9,365 bases of DNA from JANNBN01 sp031385545 (GTDB lineage: Bacteria > Actinomycetota > Acidimicrobiia > Acidimicrobiales > JANYDT01): NCBI GenBank assembly GCA_031385545.1, contig JANNBN010000038.1, positions 1-9,365 on the forward strand, given 5' to 3'. Positions 1 to 6,210 of this stretch are shown piece after piece. How positions within the stretch are numbered: the stretch's first letter is position 1; each line of letters begins with the position of its first letter. Below the pieces are notes generated by a model, which saw only the letters and a list, made by a program, of their open reading frames with translations, was not told the DNA's origin and did no database searches. The translations under genes and the position numbers were made by a program.

Positions 1-525
1 CTGCGAGGCGAGCGCGACCACCGCCGGATCATTCAGGGAGGGCATGCCCCCGACGATCTGATCAGCCCGTTCACCGCTGCGGCACTTGCCCTGTCGCTCA
101 ACGAGGGCGCCTACATGAGCGAGATCGTGCGGGCCGGCATCCAGTCCGTCGACCGAGGCCAGACCGAGGCTGCGCAGTCGCTCGGACTGTCGCCGGTGCA
201 GACACTGCGGCGTGTTGTTCTGCCACAGGCGATGCGCATCATCGTTCCGCCCACGGGGAACGAGACCATCTCCATGCTGAAGAGCACGTCGCTGGTCTCG
301 GTGATCGGCTCGGTGTACGACCTGCTGACACGCGCTCAGATCACCTACCGTAAGACAGGCCAGGTCATCGATTATCTGATCGCGGTCAGTCTTTGGTACC
401 TGTTCCTCACCAGCATCCTCACCGTGGTGCAGTACTTCATCGAACGACACTTCGGCAGGGGTTTCGCCAGAGGACATTCCTCGGCGGCTCGGCGGCGTTT
501 CGGCATCAGCAGAGCTCGGGCATGA
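1..525 (+). CDS. Polar amino-acid ABC transporter permease, 3' part
   Basis: Inner-membrane subunit of an amino-acid importer of the His/Glu/Gln/Arg permease family. The frame is open from base 1, so the start lies outside the window; about 174 C-terminal residues are present. The EAA loop that contacts the ATPase is clear: EAAQSLGLSPVQTLRRVVLP (about 168-227), followed by the family-typical run with PPTGNE and LKSTSLVSVI. A hydrophobic segment near the end (LIAVSLWYLFLTSILTVVQYF) is the last membrane helix, and a short Arg-rich cytoplasmic tail follows. The stop overlaps the ATPase start as ATGA, so the two are translationally coupled. The solute-binding protein is not in view. The substrate cannot be read from the sequence; the downstream threonine dehydratase is only a weak hint. 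Confidence 0.93.
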   Translation: MRGERDHRRIIQGGHAPDDLISPFTAAALALSLNEGAYMSEIVRAGIQSVDRGQTEAAQSLGLSPVQTLRRVVLPQAMRIIVPPTGNETISMLKSTSLVSVIGSVYDLLTRAQITYRKTGQVIDYLIAVSLWYLFLTSILTVVQYFIERHFGRGFARGHSSAARRRFGISRARA

Positions 526-1325
526 CGACTCGATGGCACCCGGACAGGCCCAGCGGTCCAGTGGTCAGCGCGATCGACGTCCACAAGTCCTACGGCCGCA
601 CCGAGGTGTTGAAGGGCATCTCACTTGCGGTGGAACCCGGGCAGATCGTCTCGTTGATGGGACCTTCGGGGTCGGGCAAGTCCACCTTTCTCCGTTGCGT
701 GAATCACCTGGAGACGATCAACGGCGGCGAGCTGAAGGTGTTTGGCGAATTCGTCGGCTATCGGCAGCACGGCGGAAAACTGCACGAGCTCAAACCAGCG
801 GAAGTCGCGGCTCGACGCCAAGACATCGGAATGGTTTTCCAGCGGTTCAACCTGTTTCCTCACATGACAGCAGTCGAGAACGTCTGCCTTGCCCCAACGG
901 TTGTGAAGAGAGTCCAGAAGAGCGACGCAGCCGACCACGCCAGGGCACTCCTGGATCGCGTCGGGCTGGCGGACAAATGCGATGCGTACCCGGCTCAGCT
1001 TTCCGGGGGCCAGCAGCAGCGGGTCGCCATTGCCCGAGCGTTGGCGATGGCACCCAACTTGATGCTCTTCGACGAGCCGACCTCTGCGCTCGACCCGGAG
1101 TTGGTCGGCGAAGTGCTCGCTGTCATCCGCGGCCTTGCGGAATCTGGCATGACGATGATGATCGTCAGCCACGAGATCGACTTCCTGAAGGAAGTATCCG
1201 ATGTCGTGGTGTTCATGGATGACGGTGTCGTCGTTGAATCTGGGCGGCCCGACGACGTGCTCGTCAACCCACAGCATGACCGAACCAAGGATTTTCTCCG
1301 CCGCGTGATCAAGGCCGACACCTGA
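522..1325 (+). CDS. Amino-acid ABC transporter ATP-binding protein
   Basis: Cytoplasmic ATPase that powers the importer whose permease precedes it; 267 residues, normal length for the family. All motifs are intact: Walker A GPSGSGKST (47-55), Q-loop Q107, signature LSGGQQQ (160-166), Walker B LMLFDEP (180-186) and the H-loop His217 in VSHE. The segment before the Q-loop (about 76-100) is a little longer than the shortest family members, as in many polar amino-acid ATPases. I chose ATG 522 because it overlaps the permease stop (ATGA) and puts the usual ABC N-terminus about 15 residues in; the open frame reaches back to 393, but only as a shadow of the permease. The stop overlaps the proposed CTG start of the next gene. 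Confidence 0.95.
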   Translation: MTTRWHPDRPSGPVVSAIDVHKSYGRTEVLKGISLAVEPGQIVSLMGPSGSGKSTFLRCVNHLETINGGELKVFGEFVGYRQHGGKLHELKPAEVAARRQDIGMVFQRFNLFPHMTAVENVCLAPTVVKRVQKSDAADHARALLDRVGLADKCDAYPAQLSGGQQQRVAIARALAMAPNLMLFDEPTSALDPELVGEVLAVIRGLAESGMTMMIVSHEIDFLKEVSDVVVFMDDGVVVESGRPDDVLVNPQHDRTKDFLRRVIKADT

Positions 1326-2038
1326 ACGGCACCCGGCGAGTCTCTGCTGTTGTTCCATGCAAGAACGAAGACGGCAGCATCGCAGAACTTGTCAATGGCC
1401 TCAGAGGCATCGGCATCGTTCAGGTAATCATTGCTGTCGACCCGGCGACAACTGACTCGACAGCCGACGCCGCCGGAACCGCCGGCGCCCACGTCGTGAT
1501 GGCACAGCGCAGCGGCTACGACGGGCCGGTGCTCGATGGGCTGAAGGCCCTTGACGAGGCGACGACTCACGTACTCTTCCTCGACGCTGGAGGTAAGTAC
1601 CAGCTCGACAGCATCGGAGACCTGCTGCGGGATGCGGGCCCCGAAGCTCCCATCGTGTACGGCGTCCGAGATGCCCAGCAGTTCTGGCACCAGCGCCTCG
1701 GCAATCGCCTGTTCTCAATCATGTTGAAGGTCCGGTTCGGTGGACCGTGGGTGGCCGATGTCAGTTCAGTGCGGCTCATTCGACGGGACACGATCGCGGC
1801 GTTGCAACTGGAGGACCGAACGTTCTCACTGCCGTTCCAGACAACTGTTCACGCGCTGAAACAGGGCATCGCCATCGAGTTCCTGCCGATCCGCTGCACC
1901 ACTGGACGGATCGGCATGTCGAAGGTGAGCGGGAGCCACCGCAACTCAGCCAGGGCAGCCGTGCAGATGCTGCTGAGTCTTGTGAAGGCGCCGGACTTCG
2001 GACCGGGTCGCCGAAGGACCGGTCGCTCTCGCCGATGA
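1322..2038 (+). CDS. Family-2 glycosyltransferase, probable CTG start
   Basis: Predicted GT-A fold sugar transferase related to polyprenyl-phosphate/dolichol-phosphate glycosyltransferases; donor and acceptor unknown. The first ATG in frame (1496) would remove the nucleotide-binding strand RVSAVVPCKNED (6-17), so translation must begin earlier. No ATG, GTG or TTG exists in frame between the upstream stop (1277-1279) and that motif. CTG 1322 fits: it overlaps the ATPase stop (CTGA), has AAGG 7 nt upstream, and gives 238 residues. The core LFLDAGGKYQLDSI (85-98) holds the position of the DXD metal motif, but the second Asp is Gly90. A late RIGMSKVSGS (196-205) matches the RxGxSK segment of this group. 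No membrane helix is seen; the tail is Arg-rich. A frameshift hiding the true start is an alternative. Confidence 0.8.
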   Translation: MNGTRRVSAVVPCKNEDGSIAELVNGLRGIGIVQVIIAVDPATTDSTADAAGTAGAHVVMAQRSGYDGPVLDGLKALDEATTHVLFLDAGGKYQLDSIGDLLRDAGPEAPIVYGVRDAQQFWHQRLGNRLFSIMLKVRFGGPWVADVSSVRLIRRDTIAALQLEDRTFSLPFQTTVHALKQGIAIEFLPIRCTTGRIGMSKVSGSHRNSARAAVQMLLSLVKAPDFGPGRRRTGRSRR

Positions 2039-2083
2039 ACTGCGTCGCCGCGGCCTGAACGGTATGACAGGCTGAGCAGCAGT

Positions 2084-3604
2084 ATGCGCACCGATTATCT
2101 CCGCAAGATCCTGACCGCGCGGGTCTATGACGTGGCGATCGAGTCGCCACTCGAAGTTGCGCCGACCTTGAGCAAAAAGACTGGCAACACCGTCCTACTG
2201 AAGCGCGAAGACCTTCAGCCCGTGTTCTCCTTCAAGCTTCGTGGGGCGTACAACAAAATGGCGCACTGCACTCCCGAACAACTCGCCCGCGGGGTCATCA
2301 CGGCCAGTGCGGGCAACCATGCACAAGGGGTTGCTCTCTCCGCCTCGAAGCTCGGATGCAAAGCGGTCATCGTCATTCCAACGACCACGCCGCAAGTCAA
2401 GATCGACGCAATCAGGGCGAAGGGGGGAGCCAACGTGCGCATCGTCCAACACGGCGACTCGTACTCCGACGCACAGACCCACGCTGCTGAGTTGGGTGCG
2501 CAAGGCGGCCTGACTGCCGTGCACCCGTTCGACGACCCAGATGTGATCGCCGGTCAAGGCACCGTCGGAATGGAAATCCTTCGCCAGCACCCCGGTCGGC
2601 TCGATGCAATCTTCGTGGCCATCGGAGGCGGGGGTCTTGCAGCGGGGGTAGCGAGCTATGTCAAAGCCGTTCGGCCTGAAGTCAATGTAATAGGTGTACA
2701 GATGAATGACTCCGATGCGATGGCACAGAGCATTCATGCTGGCCGTCGCGTCGCACTTTCCGAAGTAGGCCTGTTCTCCGATGGCACCGCTGTGAAGCAG
2801 GTCGGCAAAGAGACATTCAGGATCTGCCGAGAACTTCTGGACGAGATCATCATCGTTGACACAGACGAGGTCTGTGCCGCCATCAAGGACATCTTCCTCG
2901 ACACCCGCAGCGTCACCGAACCAGCTGGTGCGCTGGCGATCGCCGGGCTCAAGGCTTACGTGGCGCGTCATGGTGTTCGCGGCGCCACCTTCGCCGCCGT
3001 GGCGTGCGGTGCCAACATGAACTTCGACCGGCTCCGTTTCGTCGCCGAACGTACGAACGTGGGTGAATCGACCGAGGCTCTGTTTGCTGTGACCATCCCG
3101 GAGCGGCCAGGCAGCCTGAAGCGCTTCTGCGAAACCATGGGTAGACGCAGCCTGACCGAGTTCAACTATCGCATCAGCGATTCAACACGTGCACATATCT
3201 TCGTGGGTGTCGGCGTTGCAGGGACGGAGGACAGCGAGAAGATCGCTGCGCATTTCCGCAAAGCGGGATTCGAGCTCATCGACCTCACCCACAACGATCT
3301 GGCGGCCCAACACGTACGGCACATGGTCGGTGGCAGCAGTGCACTTGCAGACGGTGAACTGGTCTTCGACGTCGAATTCCCCGAACGACCAGGCGCCTTG
3401 ATGAAATTCCTGCTTGCGATGCCGGCCGATTGGAACGTCTCCATGTTCCACTATCGCAACCAGGGTGGGGATTCATCGCGCGTGTTGGTGGGTCTGCAGG
3501 TACCGCGCGCTGATCGGCGTCGTGCCGCGACGTTCTTCGTGGATCTCGGCTACCCAGCGCGCGACGTGACCGCTGACCCGGTGTACCAGATGTTTCTTGC
3601 CTGA
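2084..3604 (+). CDS. ilvA: Threonine dehydratase (threonine ammonia-lyase), biosynthetic, two ACT-like domains
   Basis: PLP enzyme converting L-threonine to 2-oxobutanoate and ammonia, the first committed step of isoleucine synthesis; cytoplasmic, 506 residues, the long biosynthetic form. The catalytic domain (about 15-325) carries the PLP lysine K51 in SFKLRGAYNK, the SAGNHAQG loop (75-82) and the phosphate-binding GGGG loop (181-184). Two C-terminal ACT-like regulatory repeats, about 332-405 and 425-495, each open with (F)xVxxPERPG and are the known site of isoleucine/valine control in this family. Residue 308 is Cys in ACGANMNFDRLRF, where E. coli IlvA has Ser contacting the PLP ring nitrogen. 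It lies 45 bp after the glycosyltransferase with no strong ribosome binding site. A role in degrading imported threonine is possible, but the ACT pair argues for the biosynthetic enzyme. Confidence 0.95.
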   Translation: MRTDYLRKILTARVYDVAIESPLEVAPTLSKKTGNTVLLKREDLQPVFSFKLRGAYNKMAHCTPEQLARGVITASAGNHAQGVALSASKLGCKAVIVIPTTTPQVKIDAIRAKGGANVRIVQHGDSYSDAQTHAAELGAQGGLTAVHPFDDPDVIAGQGTVGMEILRQHPGRLDAIFVAIGGGGLAAGVASYVKAVRPEVNVIGVQMNDSDAMAQSIHAGRRVALSEVGLFSDGTAVKQVGKETFRICRELLDEIIIVDTDEVCAAIKDIFLDTRSVTEPAGALAIAGLKAYVARHGVRGATFAAVACGANMNFDRLRFVAERTNVGESTEALFAVTIPERPGSLKRFCETMGRRSLTEFNYRISDSTRAHIFVGVGVAGTEDSEKIAAHFRKAGFELIDLTHNDLAAQHVRHMVGGSSALADGELVFDVEFPERPGALMKFLLAMPADWNVSMFHYRNQGGDSSRVLVGLQVPRADRRRAATFFVDLGYPARDVTADPVYQMFLA

Positions 3605-3625
3605 CCATCGTTTGCTCCGAAACCG

Positions 3626-4747
3626 CTAGTCGGGGTTTGGCAGCATCGCATCACGTGCGATACCGACAAAGTCGTGCCACGCAAGGATGAACGACCGAAG
3701 CGTGCGCAACGTCGGACCGAACGTGTCGAATTCCGCGTGTGTCATCCCATTCGGCTCGTACGCACGCACGAACTCGGGCATCGCCAAGAGGCGGTCCATC
3801 ACAGCTGGTGGCACTGGTGCACCGACGGTGTCCGTCGGGTTCTCGCCGGAAGTGTTCGCCTTGACCTGCCAATCATGGGGCATTGTGTGCACCAGATCAC
3901 CTCCGACGAGTTCTCGCCAATGACCGAGATGGCGGTACGCGGCCACCAGGAACTTTGTTGTGTAGCCGCGCTCGCGGAAGATCGAATAGGCACGTTTGGC
4001 GCATGCGATTCCGGCCCAATCCAAGTACGACACGTCGGTAGCACCGTCACGCTGCGCGATGACCTTGAGCCAGTCGTCGAGGCGACCGACCATCATCGTT
4101 GCAACAGGTGCCATGTGGCCGGTATCGGCATCTTCGGCGCGACGCCGGTCCAGACCGCGTTCAATTGCGTCGGCAATCGCAAGCACCTGGGGCACCGAAA
4201 AGCTCACCGTGACGTTGAGGCTGACCCCGCGATAGGTCGCCTCTTCGATCATCGCTACCCCTGCACTGGTACACGGCATCTTGACCTGCATGTTTGGCGC
4301 AAGAGCGCTCAGTTCCTGCGACTGAGCCAGCATGAGATCGGCATTGTTGTAGAGCGTTGGGTCGGTCTGAATCGACAGACGTCCCCATGTGCTGTCGTTC
4401 GCAGCGAAGACCGGCTCCAACAATTTTGCGCCGGCCGTTCCCATCCGGCGATAAAGCTCCCACGCGATCTGGGTCTCGCTCCAGCCCGGGTTTTCGGCCA
4501 CCAGCGCATGGAGTACCGGTTGCCAAGTTGGCCACTCCTGCTTCAGAACAGTCAGACAGATCACTGGGTTGCTGGTTGCCCCGGTTGCACCCCGGTCGAT
4601 CGAGTAGCGAAGCTCGGAGGTATTGCACGAATCGTTGAACAGACGAGTGGGCGTTGTACTGGTCATCACACTGAGCGGGGAATCCGACGCCGCCGGTTCC
4701 GTGCTCGTGCCTGCCGGGTTGCCTGATTCGGTAACTGGTCCGTTCAT
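3626..4747 (-). CDS. Transaldolase-family protein
   Basis: TIM-barrel Schiff-base aldolase/transaldolase of 373 residues; a classical transaldolase moves a dihydroxyacetone unit between sugar phosphates, but the substrate of this branch cannot be read. Seen: TSNPVI (58-63) at the first barrel strand, the Schiff-base lysine K156 in QVKMPCT, and SLNVTVSFS (176-184), the usual strand after it. The C-terminal part holds HTMPHDWQVKANTSG (287-301). ATG 4747 has a strong AGGAG (+ strand 4753-4758 region) five bases upstream. It adds a Ser/Thr/Pro-rich 27-residue leader before a second possible start at M28, which has no good binding site. The gene converges with ilvA (21 bp gap, no clear terminator hairpin) and is divergent from the iolC remnant and the GntR gene, which suggests a shared sugar-catabolic locus. 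The upstream continuation of the frame to 5143 is shadow. Confidence 0.85.
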   Translation of the reverse strand: MNGPVTESGNPAGTSTEPAASDSPLSVMTSTTPTRLFNDSCNTSELRYSIDRGATGATSNPVICLTVLKQEWPTWQPVLHALVAENPGWSETQIAWELYRRMGTAGAKLLEPVFAANDSTWGRLSIQTDPTLYNNADLMLAQSQELSALAPNMQVKMPCTSAGVAMIEEATYRGVSLNVTVSFSVPQVLAIADAIERGLDRRRAEDADTGHMAPVATMMVGRLDDWLKVIAQRDGATDVSYLDWAGIACAKRAYSIFRERGYTTKFLVAAYRHLGHWRELVGGDLVHTMPHDWQVKANTSGENPTDTVGAPVPPAVMDRLLAMPEFVRAYEPNGMTHAEFDTFGPTLRTLRSFILAWHDFVGIARDAMLPNPD

Positions 4748-4752
4748 GGTTT

Positions 4753-4758
4753 CTCCTC
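4753..4758 (-). promoter_or_regulatory. Ribosome binding site deciding the transaldolase start
   Basis: Reading the - strand, GAGGAG lies five bases before ATG 4747. No comparable site precedes the in-frame ATG at 4666, so the longer start is preferred. Confidence 0.7.
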
Positions 4759-4790
4759 GCCCCGGGAATGTCACAACCACGGGAGAGGTC

Positions 4791-4796
4791 ATTATG
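4791..4796 (-). promoter_or_regulatory. Candidate -10 of the transaldolase promoter
   Basis: The - strand reads CATAAT, five of six bases of the sigma-70-type consensus. It would give a leader of roughly 35-40 nt carrying the AGGAG site. The -35 region (about 4814-4820) is poor, which is common in actinobacteria or indicates activator dependence. Confidence 0.4.
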
Positions 4797-4804
4797 TCAT
4801 GACA
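4795..4804. promoter_or_regulatory. Perfect 10-bp palindrome, candidate operator
   Basis: TGTCATGACA is its own reverse complement. It overlaps the candidate -10 of the transaldolase gene by two bases and lies 40 bp before the iolC-remnant start, a position where a dimeric repressor would block the leftward promoter. The neighbouring GntR/UTRA protein is the natural candidate ligand. The palindrome does not extend beyond 10 bp, and such a site can occur by chance. Confidence 0.35.
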
Positions 4805-4844
4805 ATTCACCGACGCACAGGGCGAGCGATACGGTGACAGGGTC

Positions 4845-5384
4845 ATGACCCGATTCGACCTTGTGAGCGTGGGACGGGTCAGCGCTGATCTGTACCCGCT
4901 GCAACGCGGCCCACTCGACCAGGTCCACCGGTTCGAGAAGCTGCTCGGCGGAAGCCCGACCAATGTGGCCGTGGCCGGAGCCCGGCTGGGGCTGCATACT
5001 GCCGTGGTCACGCGGACCGGCGACGATCCATTCGGCCGCTTCTGTGCACGGCGGATCATCGAGCTTGGAGTCGACGGCCGATTCGTGTCGGCCGTTCCGG
5101 GCCGAACTCCCGTGGCGTTCTGCGAGCTGTTCCCACCCGACAACTTTCCGATTCACTTCTAGGTGCCGGCTTTCGGCGTTTCGATCGCCAACGGTCTCGG
5201 TGCCGGAGACGCCTTCGGCGGGGCACTGTGTTGGGGACTGCTCGCCGACTTCACGCTCAAGCAGACGATCGGCTATGCGTCTGCAGCTGGGGCAATCGTG
5301 GCTTCGCGGCTGGGGTGCTCCGACGTGATGCCCAACGAACTCCAGATCCGCGCATTGTGCGCTCGGCAGTCTTCGACCGGTTGA
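4845..5384 (+). pseudogene. iolC: Remnant of a PfkB-family 5-dehydro-2-deoxygluconokinase (iolC-like), internally deleted
   Basis: IolC phosphorylates 5-dehydro-2-deoxygluconate in myo-inositol breakdown. The 5' part (4845-5162, 105 codons) carries the IolC opening: VSVGRVSADLYPLQ, then LLGGSPTNVAVAGARLGL, then TGDDPFGR, ending at FCELFPPDNFPIHF. An in-frame TAG (5160-5162) follows. The next codon, GTG 5163, continues in the same frame with the family's C-terminal quarter: NGLGAGDAFGGALCWGLL, with the catalytic GAGD, and AGAIVASRLGCSDVMP. About 140-150 residues of the usual roughly 320 are missing between them, including most of the nucleotide-binding core. The TAG probably arose at the join: intact relatives read HFY here, so TTC-TA plus G makes TTC TAG. 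Reinitiation at GTG could make a 73-residue fragment, but no active kinase. A misassembly is the main alternative. Confidence 0.85.
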
Positions 5385-5410
5385 CCAGACAACAGGACAT
5401 TAGAGTGCGT

Positions 5411-5440
5411 TTGTCCGGTAACGTTTCGCTTAATGGACAA
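5411..5440. promoter_or_regulatory. Inverted repeat across the GntR start codon
   Basis: TTGTCC (5411-5416) and GGACAA (5435-5440) are perfect 6-bp arms separated by 18 bp, with the ATG at 5433 touching the right arm. The TGTC/GACA half-sites resemble those of the 4795-4804 palindrome. It could be an autoregulatory operator or a weak hairpin covering the start. A TAACGT element (5419-5424) between the arms may be a -10, which would make the transcript nearly leaderless. Chance cannot be excluded. Confidence 0.3.
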
Positions 5441-6179
5441 GGACTTGCGGATCGAGATCGATCGTGCCAGCCCGCTGCCCCTGTACCACCAGCTGAGTGA
5501 GCAGCTGAAGACTGCGGTCGAAGCAGGAGTCCTGCCGAAGGGCAGCTTTCTCACCAACGAGATCGAACTCGCCGAGCACTGGCACATTTCGCGGCCGACA
5601 GTGCGGCGCGCCATTCAAGACCTGGTCGATGCAGGGCTGCTGGTGCGCCGACGAGGAGTCGGGACCCAGGTCGTCAACGACGAGGTTCGACGCCCGGTCC
5701 GCCTGTCGAGCCTGTGGGACGACCTCGTTGAACAGGGCCGCGCCCCGTCCACCGTGGTCCTTGCCCTGCGGCAGACCAAAGCCAAGGGCACCGTCGCCAC
5801 CGCTTTGGATATCGAAGAAGCAACGCCCGTCGTGTACCTGGAACGCTGTCGTGTGTCAGGCGGACGCCCACTTGCAATCCTAAGGAACTGGTTGACGCTT
5901 GCAGCTGCCGGACATCTCACGACGGAATTGCTGACACGCAATGGCCTCTACCAACTGCTCCGTCAGGTCGGCGTCCGCCCTCACTCGGCGACACAGCGAA
6001 TCGGTGCGATCGCGGCAAACGCGAACAATGCCCGACTGCTTGAACTTCCTGTGGGCTCACCCCTCCTGACCATGCGACGGGTGATGCGCGACGACCGTGG
6101 CAACGTGGCCGAACTGGGTGAACACGTCTACGACGCGCAGCACTACGCGGTCGAGATGACCGTCATGGAATCAAACTGA
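5433..6179 (+). CDS. GntR-family transcriptional regulator, HutC type with UTRA domain
   Basis: DNA-binding repressor or activator whose C-terminal UTRA domain binds a small effector, usually a sugar, sugar phosphate or amino-acid derivative; 248 residues, normal length. The winged helix-turn-helix covers about 10-80: PLYHQLSEQLKTAVEAGVLP, TNEIELAEHW, SRPTVRRAIQDLVDAGLLVRR and the wing GVGTQV. The UTRA domain runs from about 98 to 242 and ends in LGEHVYDAQHYAVEMTV. It lies 48 bp after the kinase remnant on the same strand. By context it probably controls, or once controlled, the transaldolase and kinase genes; GntR-type regulators of inositol genes are known in actinobacteria (IolR of Corynebacterium), but equivalence is not shown. 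No ribosome binding site precedes the ATG. The gene looks intact although its neighbour is broken. Confidence 0.92.
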   Translation: MDKDLRIEIDRASPLPLYHQLSEQLKTAVEAGVLPKGSFLTNEIELAEHWHISRPTVRRAIQDLVDAGLLVRRRGVGTQVVNDEVRRPVRLSSLWDDLVEQGRAPSTVVLALRQTKAKGTVATALDIEEATPVVYLERCRVSGGRPLAILRNWLTLAAAGHLTTELLTRNGLYQLLRQVGVRPHSATQRIGAIAANANNARLLELPVGSPLLTMRRVMRDDRGNVAELGEHVYDAQHYAVEMTVMESN

Positions 6180-6210
6180 ATCGGATTGTTTCATTTCGTT
6201 TCCTGTCGTG

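Noticed and set aside
621..1358. Long - strand frame (245 codons) opposite the ABC ATPase
   Set aside because: The ATPase motifs on the + strand are complete; the reverse frame is Cys/His/Arg-rich nonsense typical of shadows.
3605..3625. Terminator between convergent ilvA and transaldolase genes
   Set aside because: The 21-bp gap contains no stem-loop I can support.
3674..4726. Long open frame (350 codons) on the + strand opposite the transaldolase
   Set aside because: Its translation has no recognisable family features, while the - strand frame has transaldolase motifs, a strong ribosome binding site and a sensible length. It is an antisense shadow of high-G+C coding DNA.
4748..5143. N-terminal extension of the transaldolase frame to 5143
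   Set aside because: This part is antisense to the conserved iolC 5' end and low-complexity in translation; ATG 4747 with AGGAG is the start.
5160..5162. TAG in the kinase read through as pyrrolysine or suppressed
   Set aside because: Even with read-through, about 140 residues of the kinase are missing, so a deletion explains the stop better than recoding.
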